Shown piece by piece: positions 46,688-57,080 of a stretch of DNA of 64,000 nucleotides. Within the stretch, counting starts at the first letter, position 1. Each line of letters begins with the position of its first letter. Position numbers and translations under genes: made by a program. The DNA comes from Emydura subglobosa. Taxonomy: Eukaryota > Chordata > Testudines > Chelidae. The notes under the pieces were generated by a model. The model saw only the letters and a program-made list of their open reading frames with translations. It was not told where the DNA came from and ran no database searches. The stretch spans positions 57,871,849 to 57,935,848 of the forward strand of contig ML679941.1 in NCBI GenBank assembly GCA_007922225.1. Reading direction: 5' to 3'.

Positions 46688-48639
46688 AGAAAGTAATGCA
46701 GCTGTGGGTGAGCAGTACTAGAAGAGCAGTGTACTGCTGTTGGCTGAGGGAGCAGAATACATATCACTTTTAATAGCCATCCAGGTGAATAACTTTCATT
46801 ATTAATATAGACATCTTAAAAATTCCTGGGAAATTTCCCCGAAACAAAACTTTGCTAAAAAACAGAATTGCTTAAATGCTTCTACCATCAATACACATGC
46901 ACACAGAAATTCAGGAAATCACTAGCTCAGTCCAGAGTGATCCCTAGCAGCCTACAACTATTTCTTTTTCATTCTAGTTGAGTTCCTATACTGCCCTCAT
47001 CACCATGGTTATGGTGAAGTGAGAATCTTTCCAAAGTGTGTTAGGTAATATACTGGTATTTATCACGTGTGGCTTGCTTTCTTTCTCTTTCTTTCTTTCT
47101 TTTTTTAGAGGGAAATTCTGTGGATATTTTTTAAAAAAATCAAATTTATATGCACTTTCTTTTATTTTATAGTTGCAAAGACAAACTCAAAGGGGTGGAA
47201 TGAAAGGTATTGAGATTTTTAGTTGTTCTAAGATATTGCAGGAGTTCATTTACATCATCTTGGCCCAGCTCCTATGAAAGCTCTATCACCTACACAGAGG
47301 AAGTTTACTCCTGTGGGGGTGCGTTCCATTGCACAGAGGACTGTAGCTGTCAATCATGGTCCTCATTTTGGAGCTTTACGTGATCTTTTAGATATCCTGG
47401 CCACAGGCTATTGAGATTTTTGCCTTCTGTAGGTTACCTCACCCACATCCACTACTCACAATGCCTATTCCTCCTCCCTTGACCTCCCCACAAAATGTGC
47501 CAACTTAACTCTGACCACAGAAATCTACTATTGTAAAAAATAAAGCGTAACACCATATTCCCCTCATCTCATCCTCTAAATGATACTACTAGAAACATTA
47601 CAAACAATCACTTCCCAAAATGACCCACACCAATTCAAACAATGCGCATTAATTTGCCAGTTAAATATCTACACTAACCATCTGCTGCAACATAACATCA
47701 ATGCACTAGTCTGGAGAATTAGAAAATTTCATTTCCTTCCCACTTGACATGATCTGAAATTAAAAGCTTGATGGCTTGTGTAGAGGTGAAGGGAAGTGGG
47801 AGGTGGGAGATGGGCGAGGATGGGGTCAGGGAACAGTGGTGCTGGTTCATATGTAGAGAGTTATGAGATGGTATGAAGTGGAGGAAGAAACTAGTATTCC
47901 CTAGCACAGAGAGGCAACAGTTCCAGGAGAGTCCTTGAAGTTCTGTTACATTTGGCTGTCCTGCTGCTGCTGCCTCAATTCCTTTCTAAAGAAAAAATTA
48001 GGCATAATGTTTTAAGTTACGTCTAGAAACTCATACATCAAAGTAAATGTATATAATCTGTTCTGTTCCTCCTCCTGGAAGGAGGAAGTGCTTCATTCAC
48101 CATTAGAAGACTAGAGACAGAATCACTCAATTTTACTTTGCAGTCCTTTAGACAATTACCAAACTGCTCATAAGACGATGGCCTTAGTTTCCAATGGAAG
48201 GAGCAGCAATGTTTATAAGCATGCAATATTGTGTTGAGCTACCTTTCAAATTCTGATTTTCCTTCTCACTATGGCATTCACACATTAAAGTCTCATCTTT
48301 ATTTAAGGGAAATTGACACCACATTGACACCACATTCACTCATAAACCATTGATAATACATTGAAAGTGGGAGGAAAAGTCCTATTATGGCTGTGAAAAG
48401 AATTAACACATATATTGTGTTTTTAAAGCAGAATTTTGCAAGAAACTTGCAAATTCATTCATGCATATTGGAAAAAAGTGGTCAAATTATATATAACAAT
48501 TTGACTACCCATATCTTGAAATTCAAACTCTGATGTGCAACATTGAACTAGAAACCTAATCCCAACGCTTCCACAGATGGGCATTGGGTCAGCCCCTAGA
48601 AGTCCATGATTTGTACTCCTCTATGGGTCTGTCTATATC
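46688..48639. other. no gene; pyrimidine run at 47077-47106
   Basis: ctttctttct-type run at 47077-47106 and a 14-bp tandem (ttgacaccacattgacacca) near 48312. Otherwise unique-looking. Confidence 0.4.
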
Positions 48640-48835
48640 ATCTTTTGTCTCTTGTCATATACCTAGATTGTAAGCTCTTTGGGGCAGGGACTGTCTGTTG
48701 TGGTTTTGTGCTGCATCTAACACAATGGAGTTCTGGTCCATGACTGAGGCTCCGAGGTACTGCAATCATAGACATAATAATTATTCATTAATTATTAATT
48801 ATTATTAATAATAAAGTACTGTCCAAAACTACGTT
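48640..48835 (+). repeat. L2-like LINE 3' tail
   Basis: attgtaagctctttggggca, then gggactgtctgttgtg, then tctaacacaatggag, and a closing attattaattattattaata run at 48790-48812. This is the 3' UTR pattern of L2-type LINEs; same type of tail as at 15000-15145. Confidence 0.65.
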
Positions 48836-51046
48836 TTCTTACATTATTGGACTAAAACACTGCTGTAGCCAAGTTCTTCTGTTTTATATTTGTCTTTGCT
48901 GGCTAAATTGGAATACTCCTCTTGTCTTTCACTAAAAATACAAATCCTAAGAATTTTAATAACATCAACTTGGACACAAGACAACATTTTTAATGAGTTT
49001 TGCTATTTTAAAACTACTTTATAATACACCACGTAAAACAGAATTTTAGGCAATGAAATTTTAATAGGTAGTACAGAATCTTTCCAAATCTACTATGCTG
49101 AAATTTATAGATGAGTTTTTCAATTTATTTATATTTTACAAACTTGGTCAAGTGATGAGATCAATTAGATCATCTGAAATCAAAGCATTTTGTTTCAGTA
49201 AGAACATAACACTGTGGGAAAAAGCCCAGATGCAAGAATTAACTGGGCTTCTCTTCACTAAATCAAAATAATCCCCCTTTCCCTTTTTAGCCAAAAGGAG
49301 AGATTTTTTCCCCCCTCTATCTTCAGAGTGTTCTGTGTTTTAGTCTGTTCTAATCAAAGAAACAGAGTGGGTATAAGTCTTGCTAAATTATCTCTGGCGC
49401 AAAGTAATCCTAAATATATTCTGCAAGTATTAGCTGTTCAGTGTAATTTTGTGCATAGTCTTTTCTTTTTGAAAAGAAAAATATTTCCTATAATGGATAC
49501 AGATCGAAAAGTGCACAGGGGTAATCTGATATAATGATATAGTTCCAAATTGCCACTGGCCAGGTTGTTGAATGTTAATGCAAACTATGCTGCTATTCAG
49601 ATTGTCTTGGTTTGTTTTGCCTCGTGAATGATTGTATTAACTTTAAAATTTACCCAGAGTACTTGCTATGTGTCACTGATGTTCAGAATAAGTATAAAAT
49701 CCCATTGATTGGAGTATTATCTTTATTGATACTTTTTAAACTCACAGCATGTAACTTTAAAGTTTTGTTATTTAAAAAAAAATAATTTAAACAAATAATA
49801 GAAAGGGAAGAAAAAGGAAAGCAACTCCTTATTGGGTGTGTTTTAGAGTTAGATGTCCTGTGTCTGTCTGTCTCAAACCTTGGTGGTCTATTTTCCTTCT
49901 CTTTATATTGCATGGGCCCAGGACTACAAGTAGCTCCATGTGGGCGTATCCCTGAATTTATGTAGAACTCTGCTGAAATCAGTGGGGGCTCATCCTAGAC
50001 ATGGGGTTCTGGCTGCCTTCTCCAGTTTGTAGGACTGAGGCCTTAGGAGTGGCTCCCATAACTGGTCTGAATAACAGGTCTTTATTTGGGACTCCTTATG
50101 TACATTGCATATCTTACTCAAAATTACCTAGTGTAGCAAAGTTCGGAGTAAAGAAATATGTATCAAATGGTCAGACAACCACATGAATGCTCATTTCTGA
50201 GTATTCATCTTGTCCTTTAAATCATGCTCGGTGGCTTAGTTAAAGATTTTGCCTAGATGTCCTGCCTGCTTCCCCAGTTGTTTTCCCCATGCCCAGGATA
50301 AAAGGCCAAATGGAGTTATCCTTGCTTTCCTACCCCAGAGTAGCAAGTAGCATGCCACTTCCACTGGATCCACCCTCTCACTTCTCAGACTTCCTCCACC
50401 ACATTGAAGAACCCACCGTGGCAGATTGCTTCATCTTTCACCAAGACTTCCTATGTGACCATTTCTATGACAGTGAGTTATCTATGATGATGAAAAAGCT
50501 ACGGAGGCTATAACTATGGAGGCTATAAATGCTTCTGTGGAAAATATCTGTCTTCTGGACCCCCACTTCACCGGTTTTGGCTCCTGGAATGAAATAGGTG
50601 ATTCTCTTTAATTACAGGAAAGGCCCACACATCTCTCTGGATGACCTACAATGTCTCCTTTCCCTCATCAGAAGTATTTCTGCCACAGTACAAAGGCCTC
50701 TCTTCAATTCTAACTTTCCATTTCTACCTTTCCAGGTTATGTTGTCGATAGAGAAAGCTTTACTTCAAGCTCAGGCCACTTCATGCCAACCTCCCCACAA
50801 CAAGACGCCAGAAATATCCCATATAGCCAAGTTCTTGGAAAGCTTGACTAAGTGTTCTGCAGAATATTAATGGTTTGGATACTCATTGGAGAGGTAACAT
50901 TTTATTTTAAGCCATGCCTGATTCAAAATGTGAGGAAAGTGAGCCCTAGCAACATTATGTTTAGCACAAGTTGTTGCAGTGTCCATCTAACTTTAGTTGA
51001 AGGGGAAAATGAATGCCTATAATATGCTTTCAATGCAACTATCATA
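48836..51046. other. no gene accepted
   Basis: The ORF at 50289-50513 begins with ATG and is 74 codons but has no domain. A small direct repeat, acggaggctataactatgg / aggctataaatg, is at 50501-50530. Confidence 0.35.
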
Positions 51047-51054
51047 CTCTAGCA

Positions 51055-51374
51055 CAGGGGTGCTCAAACTGGGGGTTGGGACCCCTCAAGGGGTCGTGAA
51101 GTTATTATGGGGGGTTGCGAGCTGTCAGCCCCTGCACATGCCATGTATGGCTGACATCCAGAACCTTAAAGAGCTGGATGGCCGGAGAGCAGCGGTTGCT
51201 GACCGGGTGCTCTGAAGGCAGCCCCCTCCCCCCCCCAGCAGCAGCTCAGAAGTAAGGGTGGGATGGCGTGGGGGCGGTGGCATGGCATGGGGGGTCATCC
51301 CTTTTTTGGGGGGTTATCACAGCCTGAAATATTTTCAAAGGAGGTCCCAGGGAGAAAAAGTTTGAAAACCCCTG
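51055..51374. mobile_element. 320-bp hAT-type MITE with 8-bp TSD
   Basis: Ends caggggtgctcaaac and gtttgaaaacccctg are inverted with two mismatches. Target duplication ctctagca (51047-51054) and ctctaaca (51375-51382), 7 of 8 identical. GC-rich interior without frames. Confidence 0.85.
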
Positions 51375-51382
51375 CTCTAACA

Positions 51383-52776
51383 GTACCAGGAAAACCAATG
51401 AAATGTTATTGGTCCCATTCTACATTAAAATGTGCTGGTTCAGACCCCTGCACCCACATTGACTAGCAGATCCTGATGCAGGATCTACGCCATACAAATG
51501 GGATATCAAACCTCTACAGAACAGTATTCTAATGCTGCTGAACATGAAAACATTTATTGCAGATCCTTGAGCACTAGGATTACATTTTAACCATGCCTAG
51601 TACCTTTTCCTACCAAAGTAGCTGTAACTAGGAATCCTGACACCAAACAAGTTACAGGGGGCAACAACTATGCAGAGGGAATTTTTTGACACTCTAACAA
51701 CACTTTCAGTCAGCAGGAATCAATTGCCTCCTGTGAAGAAGACAGCAGGTCAGAAAGAATTAATAGCAAGTTTGATGGCAAACTACTGTAAATAACTAGT
51801 TAATTCAGTGCATGAAGAAGAATCTGTGTAGATGAGCAAACTCCATAGATAGTTCTTGGTGCAGAGATGACTCATAGAATAATGCAATATATATTCCTCT
51901 TTTATTTAAAGATTCCTCCTGACTTGGGCATTGCTATGCTGCATAACATTCAAATAAAATATTCAGAACCCTCTTCTGAACAGATCATGTTTTAATTACA
52001 GCTAAAACATTTGATGCTCAGTGAGGAAAGTGCATAATGGTTGAATGTTATGAGTTAACATGCAACACTAAAGTCCATAGACTGTTCATACTGTGTAAGT
52101 ATAGGACATTATAACAAAACATCAAAGATGAGCAGACATTCATTTCTGATGTATATCAATGTGGAGTGTTTATGTTAAAAACAACATAAAATGTGTTATC
52201 AATTAATCTACAGGAATGTTATATTGTATAATAAATTATTTATATCTCCCACCAGCTTCACTACTGCACTGTTTTAGCAAGATTACAAAATAAACTATTT
52301 TTATTCCAGTGGCTTTCCTAATATTAATCTACTACCAATAAACAATTGTTCAAGAATTTCTGGTAGCTTCTCTTTTCTTTTTCTTTCTGTGAGAAATGAA
52401 AAGGTCACAAAATCAATTGGCTGAAAGAAACAGTAAAACAAAAGGGGGCCTTTCTAAATATTAGCTTCACTTTTGCTGCTAAAAGAAAATGGCAACCAGG
52501 ATTATACGTGTTTTAAGTGTGAACAAGGTGTTAAGGGGAAAGCATGTTTGCTTCAATTACTGTTTAAATTTCAGTCTTTGGTTGAAATTCAAGGTGTGAC
52601 TTCAGACCTGAATTTAACTATTAGTATATTACATATATACTGTCTCCACAAACTCTGATAATAAACCTTGATCAAAATGTACTTTTTTGATTATTGTTCA
52701 TAATGGAAAAGAAAGTCGTATAATTGTTTGTCCTTAAAAGTAATTTAGAGTTACTACAGAGAATTCTTTCTTAGGT
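51383..52776. other. no gene
   Basis: Unique-looking AT-rich DNA. Confidence 0.4.
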
Positions 52777-53092
52777 GCCGGCTGGTGAGTCTTGCCCAGA
52801 CTGATAGCCATATTTGGAGTTGAGAAGGAATTTTCCCCCAGGGCAGATTGGCAGAAGTCCTGGGAGTTTTTTGCCTTCCTCTGCAGCACGGGGCATGGGT
52901 CACTTGCTGGTGGATTCTCTGTACCTTGGAGTCTTTAAACCATGATTTGAGGACTTCAATAACTCAGACATAAGTTAAGGGTCTATTACAGGAAGTGGTG
53001 GGTGAGGTTCTGTGGGCTGCATTGGGCAGGAGGTCAGACTAGATAATCATATTGGTCCCTTCTGACCTTAAAGTCTATGAGTCTATGAGATT
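52777..53092 (+). mobile_element. CR1 3' UTR fragment (5' truncated)
   Basis: Starts in the CR1 3' UTR (gagtcttgcccagactgata; gggagttttttgccttcctc) and ends with gtcagactagataatcatat, then tctgaccttaaagtctatga and a gagtctatga terminal repeat. Typical severely 5'-truncated CR1 insertion. Useful comparison for the CR1 at 56832-61612, which lacks this last part. Confidence 0.9.
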
Positions 53093-54539
53093 AATTGTGA
53101 ACTGTGAGGCCATTTGGCTTGAATAATGTCAACTGCTTCATGCAATTCATAATAAGTTTCTCTGTATATTTTAATACAGAATGTCACTTATTAACTAGTA
53201 ACTGCTTTAGACAGAAAATTGATGTTAACACATATGTTGTCTGATTTTCTTGTTTTTGTTTCTTGCCTGGATGAGTTTTGCTTCTTTTAATTTTGCCTTC
53301 CGCCTCTGATTTTGTTTATTTTGATTTGACTGCCCCTTTCATCCAGTGTCTTTCACATGCATTTGTGTGGGCCAGATCCTGCTCCTATTAAAGTCAAAGG
53401 GAATTTTACCACAACTTCAATCATTGCAGGTTTGTCTTTAGTCTTCATTCTGTACTGTTTGTCTCTTATTTTGTTTCTTTTCATCTTCATTATTATCGTA
53501 TTTATTTATTACCCATTTTTACTCTGTATTTAAATTTTCCCCAACAGCTTGTTATTCCGTAGCAAATTTTGTGTCAAGTCCTGCACTCAGCCATTTTATT
53601 TAGGCTTTTTCTTATTCCTTGAATTTTGTTTTCCAGTGAAACTATACATGATTGTGGCTTAAATTGGCCATCATTAAGGCTGTCAAGTCTTTTTCTGCTT
53701 TCATAGGTAATAATAATCTTTGCCATTTTAAAATTCTTCATTCCTTAAAAAGACACTAGAAAACATGACAGAGAACTTCATTCAAAGTGAATGAAGACAC
53801 TAGAAAACATAACAGAGAACAATACAGCATTTGTAGGGGAATGACCTGGATGATCTATTAGGTCTTCCATCTCCAAATTAAATAGAATTTCTGTTATTCA
53901 AAATATGCAATTACATTTAGAAGATTTTCAACCTGAGTCTTTGTTTTGATCAGGCAGGGCCTGATTCTGCCACCCTTATTTGCTCGGAGTAGTACTTTAT
54001 TCCTTGAGTATTCCCACTAAAATCACTACTGAAGGAGTAACATACTGTTCAGGATGAGCAAGAATGGCAGAATTTTTCATTCTCCATTCATTGAACAAGG
54101 CACAGTTCTGCCATCCATTGTGAAATGCAGAATTCTGCCTCTTTAATACAAATGTTTTGAGACTGAAAAGAATTCTAATTTAGCAATAGTAAAAAAAATG
54201 ACAGCACTATAGCAGAAAATTATGATACATGATTTAAAGAGATCAAAAGTGCATGCCAAAATGGTAAGCTCTACTCAAAATAGTTGCAATTAACTGAATT
54301 TAATTGCTACATGTGCATATTAAGCATTAACTTTGTATTAATGTTGGTTTTCAATCAAAGCGTCATTAAAAGTGTTTTAGCTAATTATCTTTATCTAGTG
54401 GGTTGTTGGGCTGATTAAACATCTTCTGTTTCTTTTATTTTTATTCATAAAAATATTAGAGAACTTCTTTATTAGTCTACTAAGTACCAAATAACCCAAT
54501 GTCTGAATATTGTTGACATTGTAACAAAGTAAGGTAGCG
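53093..54539. other. no gene; small direct repeat and fold-back
   Basis: aagacactagaaaacat(g/a)acagag occurs at 53750-53774 and 53793-53817 with a ttcattc/gaatgaa hairpin between. A fold-back of the 'ggcctgattctgcc' type lies at 53955-54080. Confidence 0.5.
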
Positions 54540-54607
54540 TGTTTCAAAGTTATGGGTAGTATGCAGGTGTCTATATCTTTCCTGAAGTGTGATACCCAGA
54601 ATTGGAC
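54540..54607 (-). repeat. antisense CR1 scrap, left side of LTR insertion
   Basis: tttcctgaagtgtgataccc and agaattggac correspond to the antisense CR1 RT end; the sequence resumes at 55687 (acagtactccatctgaagcc). Compare cacagtattccagatgaggt in the CR1 at 57498. Confidence 0.6.
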
Positions 54608-55686
54608 TGTGACAGGGTGTACTTGCCCTGCACTAGAGACAAAGGAATTAAGCCAGTAATCCTGACAGCAGAAGCCATGTCCCTCGCATGCCCCTTGGGC
54701 GTGCTCCAACTGCTGCTTCAGAATAAAGGGAGAGCAGCCCAACTCACTCTGGGTGGGATACTGAGGAGGAAGGATGTGTGGTGGAGGCTCCAGTCAGGGA
54801 GCCAGAAGAGCCCACAGATGCCCCATGGAAGCCAGATTCACAGGCTGCTATGTCCATCAAAGGAGCCGGGCACCCCAAAGATGCCCAGGCAGAGGCTTTG
54901 GGAATTGGAGTAGGAAGTGGCTCAGGGGGAATGCTACCTATTGGCCCATGAAGAAGCTGCGTGTTTTGACCGGATCCCCACTGACACAGTGGTACTCACA
55001 GATCACTGACAGGGTCTTGGATTAGGACCTGGTAGAGCAGGAAGGGGCCTGGTTCCCCTACCCTAGCCACCACCCATCCCCAGGTGGTGGTTCCTTCCAC
55101 TCTGGCTGTTAGGCTGCACTGCCCCAAAGACCAGGGTCATGCTATTGACTGGTCATGAAGCCATGCTGCCCTGAAGGCAGGAGAAGCTCAGACATGACTC
55201 AGGCAACCTAGCACAACTATAGACTCTGGTCCTTAGGCCATGCTGCCCTGAAGGCAGGGGCGGCCCTACTGAGCTCTGAACATAAAGGCAACTACTGACT
55301 CTGACCCTTAGGCCACACTGCCCCAAATGCAGAGGTGGCTCCACTGATTCTGGCCACTAGGCTGCCTAGCTCGGCACACAAGTGCCACCACTGACTCAGA
55401 CCACTAGACCATCTAGACCTGAACATAAGGGCCGCCATTGACTCATTAGGCTGCACTGCCTCAAAGGCAGGGGCTTCTCCAGTGACTCTGGCCATCAGGC
55501 CATGCAGCCTGACAGCAGAGGCAGCTCTACTGACTCACCTGCCCTGAACAGGAGAATAGCTATTGACTCTGGCCACTAGGCCACTCTGCCCTGAGGCTGA
55601 GGGCAGCCAGCCAGACTTTACTGTGGGGCCACGGGGTTCATACACCCATTTTCCCATGGGGGGTGGGGTATGTTCCTTTTGACACA
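54608..55686 (+). mobile_element. LTR (about 1.08 kb) inserted into an antisense CR1
   Basis: Starts TGTGACAGGGTG, ends about TTGACACA, with gac on both sides (54605-54607, 55687-55689; possibly ggac/agac). It contains a minisatellite at 55100-55610. The start is shared with the LTRs at 1845 (minus) and 13269. Either a solo LTR or the 5' LTR of a rearranged element. Confidence 0.65.
55100..55610. repeat. about 45-bp minisatellite in the LTR
   Basis: Repeated 'tgactctggccactaggcca' plus 'tgctgccctgaaggcagggg' units with variants, about eleven copies, diverged. Confidence 0.75.
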
Positions 55687-55732
55687 GACACAGTACTCCA
55701 TCTGAAGCCTCATAAGTTCTGATTTTGCCACC
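55687..55732 (-). repeat. antisense CR1 scrap, right side of LTR insertion
   Basis: acagtactccatctgaagcc continues the CR1 sequence cut at 54607. The CR1 match fades before the Gypsy integrase begins. Confidence 0.55.
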
Positions 55733-56832
55733 AGGTACCCTGAGTCTGTAGCTTTATCTAATGTTGAGGCTGAGACAGCGGCCACAACTCTGTTTACTAT
55801 TTTTAGCAGAGTAGGTTTTCCTAAGGAAATATTGTCAGACTGTGGTGCCAATTTTATGTCAATTGTATTTAAGCATCTATGAGAAACGTGTGGCATTAAG
55901 TCATCTAAAAGTTGCCCCTTGCCATCCAGAGACCAATAGTTTGGTAGAAAGATTTAATGGCACATTAAAGGCTATGCTAAAGATGTATGTGGACAGATGC
56001 TAGAATGACTGGAATGTCTTGTTGCCTTATATGCAGTATGCATACAGGAATGCACCCCAAGAATCTACAGTTTGCCCCTTTTGAGCTGCTTTATGGGAGG
56101 CAGGTCAGGGAATCCTTCGATCTGATTCGTGATTCCTGGGAGGGTAAAGTAGAGGTGACAGAACAGGCAGTGGTGAAGAATGTGTCACCGTTCAAAGAAA
56201 GCTTGAAAGACATGATGGGTCTGGTTCAGCAGAACCTTAAGAGAAGTCAGGGAGTTCAGAAGGCTTGGTACGATGGGCATACTGAGAAAAGAGTGTTTGA
56301 AATTGGAGATCTGGTGCTCATGCTAGATCCTATGAGAAAGAACAAGATGCAAGATATATGGAATGGACCTTATGAGGTAGTGGAGAGAACTAATGAAGTC
56401 ACATATAGTGTGAAGAGACCCCCATTGCAGAGGGGGATGTGCAATCAGTGCATACTAATAGACTGAAGGCCTACCAGGAGAGGAAGGTATCTATAAAAAT
56501 GATTGGCTGTGCTGAGAAAGAGAACTGGTCTATGCCTTTGGTTGATATGATTACAGAGAGCAGAGAGGAATTGCAGCTAGAAACCATTGAGATGGCGAAG
56601 GGTTTAACTCCAACCCAGATGACTGAAATGCTAGCTTAATTGAGGCACCACAGTCAGACATTCTCCAACCAGCCAGAACTGACTGACATACTACTGCACT
56701 TCATCCAAACCTTCGGTCCCTGCCCAGCTCTTAGCATGGCATACAGAGCCAAAGGGGAGACAGAGAAGCAGATTCACGAGGAGGTGGAAAACATGTTAGC
56801 TATGCAAGTAATTACTAGGTCTAAAAGCCAAT
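55733..56832 (+). pseudogene. pol: Gmr1-like Gypsy pol: integrase followed by RT start
   Basis: RYPESVALSNVEAETAATTL (55734-) enters the integrase core; ILSDCGANFMS (about 55826-) has the second catalytic Asp; a TGA follows at about 55880 and a frameshift before the GLVERFNG-type Glu block (about 55930-55960). FAPFELLYGRQVRESFDLIR (about 56068-) and VLMLDPMRKNKMQDIWNGPY (56311-) are the C-terminal domain. After a linker (LTPTQMTEMLA) the RT N-terminus follows: FSNQPELTDI, then EEVENMLAMQVITRSKS (about 56779-56829). Integrase precedes RT, the order of Gmr1-like elements. Integrase inserts element cDNA, RT makes it. The zinc-binding N-terminus and first Asp are missing; the CR1 begins where RT should continue. 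Confidence 0.85.
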
Positions 56833-57080
56833 GCTACAGAGCAAGGCGAAAAACCCCACGAGCCTTTGACAATGTGCCCTGCAGGAAAATTTCTTCCCGA
56901 CCCCAAATATAGCGATCAGTTAGAGCCTGAGCATGTGGGCAAGACTCACCGGCCAGACACCCAAGAAAGAATTCTCTTTAATACCTCAGAACCCACCCCT
57001 ATCTACCAATCCTTCACAGGCTATTAGCATATCTACGACCAGTAGACAAAGATCAATCAATTTCCAAATAGGCTGTCCTA

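Noticed and set aside
50289..50513. 74-residue ATG frame as a possible exon
   Set aside because: No splice-site support or domain; composition not clearly coding.
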